In this document: positions 18,411 through 27,628 of the stretch, piece after piece | Layout of the letters: every line of letters starts with the position of its first letter | Position numbering within the stretch: position 1 is the first letter of the stretch | Assembly: GCA_963676605.2 (NCBI GenBank) | Contig: CAXXSP010000026.1 | Location: forward strand, 1-64,000 | Reading direction: 5' to 3' | DNA from: SABI01 sp963676605 | Lineage (GTDB): Bacteria; Spirochaetota; Spirochaetia; Sphaerochaetales; Sphaerochaetaceae | Length of the DNA stretch: 64,000 nucleotides | Notes under the pieces: generated by a model | The model's input: the letters and a program-made list of their open reading frames with translations, nothing else | Databases searched by the model: none | Told to the model about the DNA's origin: nothing | Position numbers and translations under genes: made by a program

Positions 18411-20205
18411 CTACTTTTTGTAAATAGGACGGTCGAGATAAGTCGTATGAAGAAGGTGATGAGACTTCTTGCTCAGCGGTTCTCCCAGATAATCCTTGTA
18501 GATCTGCTGGATCTCAGGGTTCTGGTGTGAACATCGCACAGATGAACGTTCACATCATCCTTGTAGAGTACCCGCGATTCGCTGTCGCTCCCTGATCTCA
18601 TCGGTGGTATGCGTAGGGCTGCCCGCCTCCGGCTGATACATCCGCCCCGACATGCCATGACCTCAATGAAGTGGTACGGCGGCTCCTGGCCCTTCATCAC
18701 GTGCGCATCCCTGACCTCATCAAGGAGGTTCCTTGACGTTAGCCATACCGTGGGCAACGGCGACCTTGATCTCAGTTCCCGTTGATAGTCCATCTGACGC
18801 CGCGAACTTGACACCGTCCATACCTCTGACGGACAGTAACGTTCACATCCTTGTAGTCATCCATCTCCTTGCCGACGACCAGTGTTGTAGGCGGTTCGGA
18901 CTGCAGCCTCCATGACCCCTCCGGTGTTCCCGAAGATGGTACCGGCACCTGCGTACTTCTCCGATGGGACTGAATCAGCCTCTCTCATGCCGGGAGAGTG
19001 TGCGAAATCGATGCCTGCTCGCCTTGATCAGTCGGGTAGAGCTCCCGGGTGGTGAGCACGAGGTCGACATCCTGCTGGCCTGATGCGTACATGTTGTCAT
19101 CACGGGTCCGATCTCGTACTTCTTGGCAGTACAGGGCATGATGGCAACGCAGAGAAGATATCTTCCCCGGATCAACCTTCGCCTTTTCAGCGTAGTAGGT
19201 CTTCGTGATTGCTCCCTGCATCATCATCGGCGACTTGGCCGTCGAGAAGTGAGGGATCATATCAGCGTAGTACTTCTCCATGTAGTCGGTCCATGCGGGA
19301 CAGCAGCTGGTGATCTGCGGGAGAGCACCCTTTCCTGTTGTCAGGCGCTGAACAAGTTCGCTTCCCTCTTCCATGATGGTGAGGTCTGCAGAGAAGTTCG
19401 TATCGAACACGGTATCGACACCGAGCTGTCTGAGTGCTGCATAGATCTTACCTGTGGTAATGGTACCGGCGGGGAGGCCGAAGGCTTCGCCGAGAGCAAC
19501 ACGCACTGCAGGAGCGATCTGGACAACGACGTGCTTCTCAGGATCGTTGATTGCACAGATAAGGTCCTGAGTCTCGTCTTTCTCGTAGATTGCACCGACG
19601 GGACAGTGAGCTGAACACTGGCCGCACTTGATACAGGGGCTGTCATTGAGAGGCAGACAGGCTGCCGGAGACATGACAGTCTGATCTCCGCGTCCGATAA
19701 ACTCGAGGGCATATACACCCTGCTGCTGCTGACAGACCTGGACACAGCGTCCGCACTTGATACACTTTGAGGGGTCAAGAACGAGAGAGGTTGTCGACTC
19801 ATCCTTGGGGAGGTCTGCGATTCTCTGCTCGAAGGGCTGCTGACGTACGCCGAACTCGGCGGCAAAGCGCTGGAGTTCACAGGTCTGATTACGTGCACAG
19901 GTAAGACACTCGTTCGGGTGTGTGCTCAGGATCATCTCGATGACGGTCTTTCTGATCTTATACAGTTCCGCATCGTGTGTGATGATACTCAGGTTCTCCT
20001 GAACGGGAGCCGCACAGGCTCTCAGGAGTTTCGGAGAGTTTTCCTGCTTCACAACACAGAGTCCACAGGCTGCCCATGCGGGAAGGTCCGGGTGGTAACA
20101 GAGTGTCGGGACGTTGACGTTTGCTTTCTTTGCAGCCGCCAGGATATTCTGACCGGCTTCAATCTCAACCGGCTTTCCATTTATCTTCATATGAACGGTA
20201 CTCAT
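18411..20205 (-). pseudogene. hndD: [FeFe]-hydrogenase catalytic subunit (HndD), 3' part frameshifted
   Basis: Catalytic subunit of a multimeric NAD(P)-linked [FeFe]-hydrogenase. From ATG 20205 (behind GGAGGAAGAAT) it encodes an N-terminal 2Fe-2S domain (CYHPDLPAWAACGLC), a His/Cys cluster site HPNECLTCARNQTCEL, two 4Fe-4S motifs (CIKCGRCVQVC and CIKCGQCSAHC), then the H-cluster domain with TSCCPAW, MPCTAKKYE and ACRGGC. The first 1,020 bases are intact; between 19,170 and 18,480 at least four indels break the frame although the peptide motifs are all present, and the natural end LLHTTYLDRPIYKK-stop (18411-18413) can be read. The span is not divisible by three. Because all three H-cluster motifs survive, I suspect sequence errors over true loss. 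Confidence 0.85.
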
Positions 20206-20230
20206 ATTCTTCCTCCTATCCTGCGAGATC

Positions 20231-22021
20231 CTAGCGGACCTCGATGGCTCCGAATTTACAGGTTTCAAAACATGCACCGCACTTGACACATGCTGCCTGG
20301 TCGATGACATGCACCTGACGTCTTTCACCGGTAATTGCGGCTGTAGGACACTTGCGGGCACATGCGGTACATCCGATACACTTGTCGGCAAGGATGTTAT
20401 AGGTGATCAGGCTCTTACACTTACCTGCAGGACAGGTTTTATCATTGATATGAGCGAGGTACTCTGCCTCGAAGTGTTTGACTGTCGAGAGGATCGGGTT
20501 CGGTGCTGTCTGTCCGAGGGCACACAGTGATGCCTTCTTCATGGCGTTTCCGATTTCCTTCATCTGCTCGATATCTTCTATGGTTCCGGTCCCCTTGGTG
20601 ATCTTATCGAGGATATTCATCAGAGAACGTCCGCCGATACGGCAGGGAGAACACTTACCGCAGCTCTCCTCTACGCTGAACTCAAGATAGAACTTCGTGA
20701 CATCAACGATACAGTCATCCTCATCCATGACGATCATACCGCCGGATCCCATCATGGAACCGAGCTTCTGCAGTGAACCGAAGTCGATCGGTGTGTCGAG
20801 GAACTCCTCGGTGATAACACCTCCGCTCGGGCCACCTGTCTGGACGGCCTTGAACTTCTTATCGTTGGCGATTCCGCCTCCGATATCGTAGATGATCTCT
20901 CTCAGTGTTGTTCCCATGGGAACTTCGACGAGTCCGGAATTACGGATCTTACCGGTGAGGGCGAATACCTTCGTACCGGAAGAGTCGTCTGTACCGATCT
21001 GGCTGAACCAGTCTCCGCCCTTCATGATGATGACGGGGATATTTGCCCAGGTTTCGACGTTGTTGATAACGGTCGGCTTGCCCCAGAGTCCCTTCACAGC
21101 AGGGAACGGAGGGCGTGGGACCGGCATTCCTCTTTCACCTTCGATGGATGCGAGGAGTGCAGTCTCTTCTCCACAGACGAATGCTCCGGCACCGAGTCTG
21201 ATTTCGATATCGAAATCGAATCCGCTGTCGAGGATATTCTTTCCGAGGAGTCCGTATTCACGTGCCTGAGCCATTGCGACTTCAAGGCGGTGGATAGCGA
21301 GAGGATATTCTGCTCTGATGTAGATGAAGCCCTGATTTGCGCCGACTGTCTTACCGGCGATAGCCATTGCTTCAAGAACCGAATGCGGGTCACCCTCAAG
21401 GGTAGAACGGTCCATATAGGCACCGGGGTCACCTTCATCCGCGTTACAGACGATATATTTCTGGTCGACGCCTTCAACCTGCTTGGTGAAATTCCATTTC
21501 ATCCAGGTAGGGAATCCGGCTCCGCCGCGGCCTCTGAGGCCGGCAGTTCTCAGTTCATTGATGACCTGATCGCCACTCATCTCGAACAGAACCTTTTCAA
21601 GCGCGCTGTACCCCTCACGGGCGATATATTCATCGATGTTTTCAGGGTCGATGAATCCGCAGTTACGAAGTACGATACGGAACTGCTTCTGGTAGAATTT
21701 GATATCTTCGACCTTAGCGTGCTTCTTGCTTCCTTCCTTATCATAGAGGAGGCGCTTGACTTCTCTTCCCTTGACGATGTGTTCCTCGACAAGTTCCTTT
21801 GCATCAGCGGGAGTCACCTGCACGTAGAAGGAATCTTCAGGAAGGATCTTGACGATCGGACCCTGTTCGCAGAAACCGAAACAGCCGGTCTTGATGACCT
21901 GGACTTCGGAGGCCATGCCCTGAGCCTGAATTTCGCTCAGCAGGGATTCGTAGATCGCATTCGCCTTACTCGATTCACAGGCAGTACCACCGCATACGAG
22001 AACATAGCTTCTATATGCCAT
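20231..22021 (-). CDS. hndC: NADP-reducing hydrogenase subunit HndC (NuoF-like flavoprotein)
   Basis: The diaphorase subunit that exchanges electrons with NAD(P)H through FMN. The 596 aa protein has an N-terminal thioredoxin-like 2Fe-2S domain (residues 1-110, VLVCGGTACESSKA, IKTGCFGFCEQGP), the NuoF core with GLRGRGGAGFPTWMKW near residue 150 and NADEGDPGAYMDRS, the 4Fe-4S loop ESCGKCSPCRIGG near 460, and two C-terminal ferredoxin motifs (CIGCTACARKCPTAAI and CVKCGACFETCKFGAI). This is the domain order of HndC/HydB. Its ATG overlaps the hndB TAA by one base. In related enzymes the complex bifurcates electrons between ferredoxin and NADH; I infer that role here. Confidence 0.95.
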   Translation of the reverse strand: MAYRSYVLVCGGTACESSKANAIYESLLSEIQAQGMASEVQVIKTGCFGFCEQGPIVKILPEDSFYVQVTPADAKELVEEHIVKGREVKRLLYDKEGSKKHAKVEDIKFYQKQFRIVLRNCGFIDPENIDEYIAREGYSALEKVLFEMSGDQVINELRTAGLRGRGGAGFPTWMKWNFTKQVEGVDQKYIVCNADEGDPGAYMDRSTLEGDPHSVLEAMAIAGKTVGANQGFIYIRAEYPLAIHRLEVAMAQAREYGLLGKNILDSGFDFDIEIRLGAGAFVCGEETALLASIEGERGMPVPRPPFPAVKGLWGKPTVINNVETWANIPVIIMKGGDWFSQIGTDDSSGTKVFALTGKIRNSGLVEVPMGTTLREIIYDIGGGIANDKKFKAVQTGGPSGGVITEEFLDTPIDFGSLQKLGSMMGSGGMIVMDEDDCIVDVTKFYLEFSVEESCGKCSPCRIGGRSLMNILDKITKGTGTIEDIEQMKEIGNAMKKASLCALGQTAPNPILSTVKHFEAEYLAHINDKTCPAGKCKSLITYNILADKCIGCTACARKCPTAAITGERRQVHVIDQAACVKCGACFETCKFGAIEVR

Positions 22022-22422
22022 TATTTGCCTCCATCCTTGATGATATCAACAGAGGGTCTGTCGAATACATGTTCGCTGACCATCTTCTTCTGCATGATAT
22101 GTTCTTCGACGATCCGCTTCGCGACCTCTGCATCGACCTTTCCGTAGATCACGGAAGGCATGTCAGGGGAAATCACTTCGACGGTAGGCTCTACATAGCA
22201 AAGACCCATGCATCCTGTCTGTGTGACGACAACCGAATTCAGGTTATGAGCTTCAAGCTGCTCGAGAAAAGCATCGAGAGCCACCTTCGCTCCTGCTGCG
22301 ATACCGCAGGTACCCATTCCGACAATAATCTGTGTCTCTTTGTCACTGAGATCACGCTTCTGGATTTCTGATTTCTTTGTGTCACGAAGCTTCCTGAGCT
22401 CCTGCAACGTCATCTTTGCCAT
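22021..22422 (-). CDS. hndB: Hydrogenase subunit HndB-like 2Fe-2S thioredoxin-fold protein
   Basis: A 133 aa thioredoxin-like ferredoxin. It begins MAKMTLQELRKLRDTKKSEI and carries GMGTCGIAAGA and VTQTGCMGLCYVEPTVEV, the four cysteines that bind a 2Fe-2S cluster. I use ATG 22422 because GGAGG lies 7 bases upstream; a longer open frame upstream has no ribosome binding site. It sits between the HATPase gene and hndC in the same operon and is an electron-carrying subunit in known Hnd complexes. Confidence 0.9.
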   Translation of the reverse strand: MAKMTLQELRKLRDTKKSEIQKRDLSDKETQIIVGMGTCGIAAGAKVALDAFLEQLEAHNLNSVVVTQTGCMGLCYVEPTVEVISPDMPSVIYGKVDAEVAKRIVEEHIMQKKMVSEHVFDRPSVDIIKDGGK

Positions 22423-22471
22423 TCCAGCCTCCTCATCATGTATAGACCAGTTTCCCGGTCCTCCGGGCCCT

Positions 22472-23045
22472 CTACCTGACCCGGTAATGCACATCTTCAA
22501 CCGCAGCCTCCTGAGACTGCAGAAATTCTTTCATCAAACGCAGGTTTCCCACGGTGTTCAGGTCACCGAGAACCTCTAGAAGCCCGCTCTTTTCGACCTC
22601 ATACTCCTCACATCCGGCCCTCACCGGCGAATGATCGGCGGACTGTGATCTCACTCTCCGAAGGATAGGAGAACAGCCCGGTAAGGGTCATGGCGATGTC
22701 TCCGACAGGCGGAGCATCGATATGGTCAAGGGGAACGGTGAAAGAAACCGCTGTCCCCTTTCCTTTCTCGGACGAAAGGGAGAAATCTCCTCCCGTCGAT
22801 TCAGTCATCTGCTGAAGAAAGGGAAGACCGAGCCCCACCCTTCTCGCCGCATGCTTGGTCCCATCCGTGTAGAACGGGTCAAGCGCCCGTTTCTGCTGTT
22901 CCTCGTCCATCCCCTTCCCGTCATCTTCGATGATGATGGAGAGCAGGTGGACCGTCTCTTCGATCCGTATCTTTATCGAAGCGGAATCCGCTTCGATACT
23001 GTTCTGAACGATATCGGCAAGGACATCACAGATGGATGCGTGCAT
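22472..23045 (-). pseudogene. Small HATPase-domain protein of the hydrogenase operon, one frameshift
   Basis: A GHKL-type ATP-binding domain without a dimerisation/phosphoacceptor region: DVLADIVQNSIEADS (N box), EDDGKGMDEEQQKRALDPF (G1), then VGLGLPFLQQMTESTGG (G2 region), followed by GKGTAVSFTVPLDHID. The C-terminus continues in another frame as EVLGDLNTVGNLRLMKEFLQSQ, a tail I know from the HATPase proteins found inside [FeFe]-hydrogenase operons of anaerobes. A one-base shift near 22,620-22,650 separates the two. The ATG overlaps the hndA stop (TGATG). Its role in hydrogenase clusters is not established; a regulatory or maturation function is an inference. Confidence 0.75.
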
Positions 23046-23521
23046 CAGCTGTACTGCGCGATGATCCCGGGAAGCTGGTCCTTGGTAACCTTACCGAAGA
23101 CTTCCTTTCCGATCGTGAGTACGGGAGCAAGCCCGCAGCAGCCTACACAGCGTACGCCTTCGATGCTGAACTTACCGTCCTCAGTCACTTCATTCTGCTT
23201 GATGCCAAGCAGGTTTCCGAGCTCTTCAACGAGCATATCGCCACCCTTGAGGTAGCATGCAGTACCGAGGCAGACCTGAATATTGTGTTCACCCGGTTTT
23301 GTAGTTTTGAAGAAATGATAGAATGTCAGGACTCCGTAGATCTTTGCGAGAGGGATATCGAGCATATACGCAACCGTATCTGCCGATTCGCGGGAAACAT
23401 ACCCGAATTCTTCCTGCACGCGGTGCAGGACCATGATCAGATTGCCCGGCTTGCTGCGCCACTCTTCAATGAACGTAATAAGTTCACGCGAAAATGTATT
23501 CTCTCTCTTAGCTGCTGCCAT
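23045..23521 (-). CDS. hndA: Hydrogenase subunit HndA (NuoE-like 2Fe-2S protein)
   Basis: A 158 aa NuoE-type subunit with a helical N-terminus (ITFIEEWRSKPGNLIMVLHR, VQEEFGYVSRESADTVA) and the 2Fe-2S thioredoxin fold: QVCLGTACYLKGGDMLVEEL and GVRCVGCCGLAPVLTIGK supply the four cysteine ligands. It is the first gene of the hnd operon, behind AGGTTTTC and a promoter at 23554-23582, and passes electrons between the flavoprotein and the catalytic subunit in related complexes. Confidence 0.95.
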   Translation of the reverse strand: MAAAKRENTFSRELITFIEEWRSKPGNLIMVLHRVQEEFGYVSRESADTVAYMLDIPLAKIYGVLTFYHFFKTTKPGEHNIQVCLGTACYLKGGDMLVEELGNLLGIKQNEVTEDGKFSIEGVRCVGCCGLAPVLTIGKEVFGKVTKDQLPGIIAQYS

Positions 23522-23553
23522 GAAAACCTCCAGAGCCCGATTTATAGAAACTT

Positions 23554-23582
23554 ATCTTAAGAGAGAACAGAAATATTTTCAA
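23554..23582 (-). promoter_or_regulatory. hnd operon promoter
   Basis: On the minus strand TTGAAA (23582-23577) and TAAGAT (23559-23554) are 17 bases apart. The -35 box overlaps TTGTTGAAAATATTTC, an imperfect dyad with a TTGTT half-site that resembles weak Rex sites. Confidence 0.55.
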
Positions 23583-23642
23583 CAATAAATATCGATTTAT
23601 CGAATAATTTTTCAAGTTTTTTTCACTTTATTTTTCTAATTA

Positions 23643-23679
23643 TTGCATATTATTAAAATTATTGTATAATGGTTCACAT
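23643..23679 (+). promoter_or_regulatory. rex promoter with candidate Rex operator
   Basis: Promoter TTGCAT (23643-23648), 16 bases, TATAAT (23665-23670). Overlapping the -10 is TTGTATA-ATGG-TTCACAT (23662-23679), which matches the Rex consensus TTGTGAA-N4-TTCACAA at 11 of 14 half-site bases with correct spacing. Rex repressors commonly bind such sites when NADH is low and commonly control their own gene and hydrogenase genes. Confidence 0.55.
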
Positions 23680-23694
23680 AAATGAGGTATTTCT

Positions 23695-24330
23695 ATGAAT
23701 AATGATATGATAATCAGGATCACCCGGTACTACCGGATTCTCAACCGCCTGAGGTCTCTGGGTCTCGAGAAGGTGTTTGCGCATAACCTGGCCGATGCAG
23801 CGGGCGTTTCCGCCGCCATCGTACGTAAGGACTTCTCCCTCCTTGAAATATATGGACAGAAGAGAGGCGGTTATGACATCCTCTTCCTCATAGATGCCCT
23901 CGGCAAGATCCTCGGCAAGACGGACGAACCGCAGAACATCATCATCGTGGGGTGCGGAAGAATCGGGCGTGCGCTGATGCACTACAACGGGTTCGAGCCC
24001 GACGGCATCAGGATCGTTGCGGGGTTCGACTCCGATCCTCTCGTATACAACGAGAATGTCCATCCGGTACCCATCTACCCGATGAACCGTCTTGAGGACG
24101 TGGTGAGTTCCCATAAGGTCGACGTGGCTATCCTCACGGTTCCCGAGAGCGCCACGAGCGACAGTTTCCAGCGCCTGATGAATGCGGGAGTCAAGGGAGT
24201 ACTCAACTTCTCCCCCATCACCCTGAAGCCGGTCGCCGCCGCGGACGGGACGAAGCCTGTGATCCACAATGTGAATATCGCGCTCGAGCTCGAGCAGATA
24301 TTCTATGAACTGCAGTTTCCCAAGAATTAA
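23695..24330 (+). CDS. rex: Redox-sensing transcriptional repressor Rex
   Basis: The 211 aa protein has the Rex winged-helix N-terminus (RITRYYRILNRLRSLGLEKV, then SAAIVRKDFSLL, the recognition helix with DFS) and a Rossmann NADH-sensing domain: IIIVGCGRIGRALMHY near residues 82-97, PESATSDSFQRLMNAGVKGVLNFSP, and a C-terminal domain-swap helix NIALELEQIFYELQF. Rex senses the NADH/NAD+ ratio and represses fermentation and hydrogen metabolism genes. Divergence from hndA over 173 AT-rich bases fits control of the hydrogenase operon. Confidence 0.95.
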   Translation: MNNDMIIRITRYYRILNRLRSLGLEKVFAHNLADAAGVSAAIVRKDFSLLEIYGQKRGGYDILFLIDALGKILGKTDEPQNIIIVGCGRIGRALMHYNGFEPDGIRIVAGFDSDPLVYNENVHPVPIYPMNRLEDVVSSHKVDVAILTVPESATSDSFQRLMNAGVKGVLNFSPITLKPVAAADGTKPVIHNVNIALELEQIFYELQFPKN

Positions 24331-25370
24331 TATCCCCGCCTGAAACGGACGTAGACAGGCAGATGATCAGAGACCCCCTTGTGTGTATGTACTGAGTACC
24401 GCCAGGGGGTTCCTTTTTCATTCAGGAGAGCGGGGTGCGAGAGCACGCCTCCCTCCTCATAGATATATCCGGCAGAATCGAAAAAGTCATTGGTCAGAAG
24501 GATCTGGTCATACCCCTTCCAGAGTCCTTCCCAGTGATAGGAGCCGGGAAGATCACCCGGCTGAGGGAAATGCTCCTCAAGGTAAAACGTATGGAATACC
24601 ATCTCTGAAGGATAGCCTCCGGTAATGACAAGCGAGCCTTCCGACTCCCATTCATCGCGTCTGGAGGCATCAGAGGGAATCAATGCACTTTGGTAGGCCC
24701 CCTGTATCAGCTGATGCTGATCCGCGCTTTCATTGAAATCCCCTGCAATCACGGTAGGAAGAACATTTCCCGAAAGACTGTTCCTCTCCATGATCCCTTT
24801 CAGGGCTCTGATCTGAGCGATCCGCTCAGGTTCGCTTTCTTCAGCGCCTCCCCTTCTGCTTCTCAGATGAAGGGCATAGATTCTGATTCTTTCCCCGTCT
24901 ACATTGATGAGCACCTCGAGGATATCACGGAACCCCTCAACCCTGTGGATATGAGACTCTATGATTTCGTAGCGGGAGATGAGAGCGATCTCGATGGGTG
25001 AGGCATCCGAGGCTGTTGCCGCGTAATAGCGCAGTCCCCGCTGGGCGAGATCCTGTGAGAGGAGATCTTCCACTACCCTTTCATTCTCCACTTCCTGCAG
25101 GATAATGATAGAGGGAGGCTCCTGTGTGTACTGGATAAGGGCTGAAGAGATTTTCCTCAGCCTCTCACGGTAGGCTTCACCCGTCCATCCGTCGGCAAGT
25201 GAAAATCCTTCGAACTCATCACCGTCGTCCACTGTGTCGAACAGGGTCTGCACATTGTAGGAGATGATCGTGAAGGTGTCAGAACTCACTTCTCCGGTGA
25301 AGGAGCAGCTTGAAGAGGTTGTCAGGATAACCGTTACGGCAAGAAGGCTTATGATAGGTATTCTCATCAA
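24327..25370 (-). CDS. Endonuclease/exonuclease/phosphatase-fold lipoprotein
   Basis: A 347 aa secreted protein with a lipoprotein signal (LLAVTVILTTSSSC, lipobox around Cys 23) followed by an EEP domain: TIISYNVQTLFDTVDDGDEF, IIILQEVENERVVEDL (metal Glu), AGDFNESADQHQ (catalytic DxN), and the C-terminal SDHLPVYV with the active His. Such enzymes cleave phosphodiesters or phosphomonoesters in nucleic acids, lipids or inositol phosphates; with a lipid anchor it likely acts in the periplasm. It is third in a clpP, MFS, EEP gene string with 26 bases between it and the MFS gene. Its 3' end overlaps the 3' end of rex by four bases. Confidence 0.85.
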   Translation of the reverse strand: MMRIPIISLLAVTVILTTSSSCSFTGEVSSDTFTIISYNVQTLFDTVDDGDEFEGFSLADGWTGEAYRERLRKISSALIQYTQEPPSIIILQEVENERVVEDLLSQDLAQRGLRYYAATASDASPIEIALISRYEIIESHIHRVEGFRDILEVLINVDGERIRIYALHLRSRRGGAEESEPERIAQIRALKGIMERNSLSGNVLPTVIAGDFNESADQHQLIQGAYQSALIPSDASRRDEWESEGSLVITGGYPSEMVFHTFYLEEHFPQPGDLPGSYHWEGLWKGYDQILLTNDFFDSAGYIYEEGGVLSHPALLNEKGTPWRYSVHTHKGVSDHLPVYVRFRRGY

Positions 25371-25396
25371 TGAAAAGAACGGTGGGGAACACCGTC

Positions 25397-27619
25397 TTAC
25401 TTCCCGTCGAGAGAAATTTTCTTCACCTGATAGGAAAAATAGAGAACGGCAAGGGCATCTTCACTGTCGGTCTGAGAGAAGGAGAGATTCTGCCCCTTCA
25501 GGATACCGGCCGCAAGATGGCGGTACCGGGGGTCTTTCACCTCGATATCACGCACCATGGAGAAGCAGATCGTCCAGATACGTTCCCACTCCCTGTTTCT
25601 GAAAGCACTGACAATGGCAGGTCCCTGCTGTTCGATCTCACTCACATCCCTCGATTCATCGAGGAACTCGGTGAGGAAATCAGGATTCTGCAGATTCTTC
25701 TGTTCATACAGTTCTCCGAGGTTGGGAGTGCTCTTCAGGAAATAGGCTATCATGGCGTACCGGGTCTGACGGAAGCGGGCGCCGTATCCCTGGCGTGAGG
25801 CGAGGAAAAGCTCGGTAAGGAAGGCGCCTTCCTTATCCATGATATTCCGTGCGATGAGGTAATTGAGTTCTTCCATAATACTCTGGGCTGTATCGCTCAT
25901 CTGCTCCACTTTCTGCAGGTAGGTATTCGACCGGGTGACACGTGCGATGGACTTTGCCGCGTTTGAGCGGGAGAGAGGCGTTCCGTTGTCCAGCAGATAG
26001 CGCAGTGCCTGTTCTGCCTTCTGATTATTCCTGTATGCCCCCAGGGCATAGATCGATTCGTTCTGAGTGTAGGAATCCGGTGAGAACGCGTCACGTATGA
26101 GGTCCTCGACGAGTGCGCTTCTCGGTCTGTCGAACAGTCCCCTGATCACCTCCGCACGGTCGTCACTGAAGGGGTTGGCAAGGGTCTCCCGGATCTCGCT
26201 TGTCGCGACTCCTGTCAGGTTCTTGCCGAGGGAGAGGAGCAGAGACTTTCTCTTCACCGGATCCTTCTCCTTCTCGAGTCGGTCGATATTTATGAAGGCT
26301 CTCAGTCCGTGAAGGCTGAACATCAGCTGTGCCGCGTCCCTGGTCGAAAGTGAGCCCTTCTCCTTGAGCGCGATCGTTGCGAAAAGAGCCAGCAGGGAGA
26401 GGATGAGAGCGAGGGCGAAGGTGAGCATGTAGGAGTTGCCGAATTTCAGCGTTGAGAAGACGGTTCCCTGATGAATGAGATCTCCCAGATTCGCCAGATA
26501 CCCTCCGGCAAGACCGCTGAACAGGGCGAAGAAGGCGATCATGAAGTTCGTCATCGAGTTGAAGCCCACCGGGTCATTATCGGGGATGACGGCGGCAAGA
26601 AGCCGCCTGATAAGGATGTTGTCGACAGCCAGGAGAAAGTTGCTCACGAAGCCGAGGATGAAGAAGAAGGAGAGGTCTGCGTCCATCGGGATGATCATCC
26701 ACCAGATCCAGGTGAATACCAGGGCTGAGCCGGTGGCGATGATGAGAGGTCTGCTTCCCAGGCGGTCACTGAAGAAGGTACAGAACCTTCCCGCGAGTAT
26801 AACTGAACCGGAGGCAACGATCGTGTAGAGGAAGATCGTGCTGCTCTGAAGACCGACCACCTTCGTGAGAAATGCAATACTCATCCCCATGATGACCGTC
26901 ACCGCCATGTAGAGCCAGAAGACGAGGAGACGGGAGCGTATCATAGGATTTTTCATAGACTCGCTGAGTACAGTGAAGAGCGTCCTTCCCTTGCGGTACT
27001 CGATCTTCGTTCTGCAGGGAATCTTCGACAGCTGGAGAGCACTTATCGTATTGCTGATCACACCGATCATCTGAAGGAAGACGAGACCGAACACTCCCGA
27101 GAAGGCCTGAAATGAGGTGAGCAGGAAGTTGGCGAAACGCGCGACTACCGTCGATGACTGGAAAGCGACATTCGCGTTTCCGATCACTCTTCCCCGAGTC
27201 CTGTTGCTTGTAATGGTCTTGAAGGTGTAGTCGTACATCACCACCCCGATCAGTCTCAGGAGGCAGAAGAGCGTATAGACCGAAAGGAGAAGAGCGACTG
27301 CAGGGGTGTCATCCATCCACAGCAGGGGGATGTAGCCCAGGGCGACCAGTCCTCTGAGGACCCAGGTTCCCACCTGGACCTTCACGACATTCCGTCCCCG
27401 GAAGGTCTTCGACATGAAGGGAAGGATGATGCCGACGATATACATCGCCGAGGCGATATAGCCCAGGGAGAGGTTGGATGCTCCGAACCTGACTGCCAGA
27501 ATATAGACGATCGTATCACCGAGCATGCTGAAGCCGAGCCCGTTGAAGACCTCTGAGCGATAGAGGTATTTCTGACCTAATTTTTTCTCAGCATCTGAAA
27601 GATACTTTGTGCGTGCCAT
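25397..27619 (-). CDS. MFS-type transporter fused to a C-terminal HEAT-like domain
   Basis: A 740 aa protein. Residues 1-420 form about twelve membrane helices of the major facilitator type, including GLGFSMLGDTIVYILAVRFG, SLGYIASAMYIVGIILPFMS and a long central cytosolic loop at about 200-230. Residues 430-740 are soluble and helical, with alternating helix pairs such as IRETLANPFSDDRAEVIRGL and ALGAYRNNQKAEQALRYLL, which look like HEAT repeats. The fusion is unusual for MFS proteins; the tail may bind a regulator or sense load, but the substrate cannot be inferred. It starts 9 bases after clpP with AGAAGGA before the ATG. Confidence 0.7.
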   Translation of the reverse strand: MARTKYLSDAEKKLGQKYLYRSEVFNGLGFSMLGDTIVYILAVRFGASNLSLGYIASAMYIVGIILPFMSKTFRGRNVVKVQVGTWVLRGLVALGYIPLLWMDDTPAVALLLSVYTLFCLLRLIGVVMYDYTFKTITSNRTRGRVIGNANVAFQSSTVVARFANFLLTSFQAFSGVFGLVFLQMIGVISNTISALQLSKIPCRTKIEYRKGRTLFTVLSESMKNPMIRSRLLVFWLYMAVTVIMGMSIAFLTKVVGLQSSTIFLYTIVASGSVILAGRFCTFFSDRLGSRPLIIATGSALVFTWIWWMIIPMDADLSFFFILGFVSNFLLAVDNILIRRLLAAVIPDNDPVGFNSMTNFMIAFFALFSGLAGGYLANLGDLIHQGTVFSTLKFGNSYMLTFALALILSLLALFATIALKEKGSLSTRDAAQLMFSLHGLRAFINIDRLEKEKDPVKRKSLLLSLGKNLTGVATSEIRETLANPFSDDRAEVIRGLFDRPRSALVEDLIRDAFSPDSYTQNESIYALGAYRNNQKAEQALRYLLDNGTPLSRSNAAKSIARVTRSNTYLQKVEQMSDTAQSIMEELNYLIARNIMDKEGAFLTELFLASRQGYGARFRQTRYAMIAYFLKSTPNLGELYEQKNLQNPDFLTEFLDESRDVSEIEQQGPAIVSAFRNREWERIWTICFSMVRDIEVKDPRYRHLAAGILKGQNLSFSQTDSEDALAVLYFSYQVKKISLDGK

Positions 27620-27628
27620 GTCCTTCTC

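Noticed and set aside
21290..22147. Long antisense open frames opposite hndC and other intact genes
   Set aside because: They follow the codon structure of the opposite strand and show no family motifs.
22600..22660. In-frame TGA in the HATPase gene as a second selenocysteine codon
   Set aside because: The sequence after the stop in that frame is not protein-like, while the next frame restores a known C-terminal tail; no SECIS-like hairpin follows.
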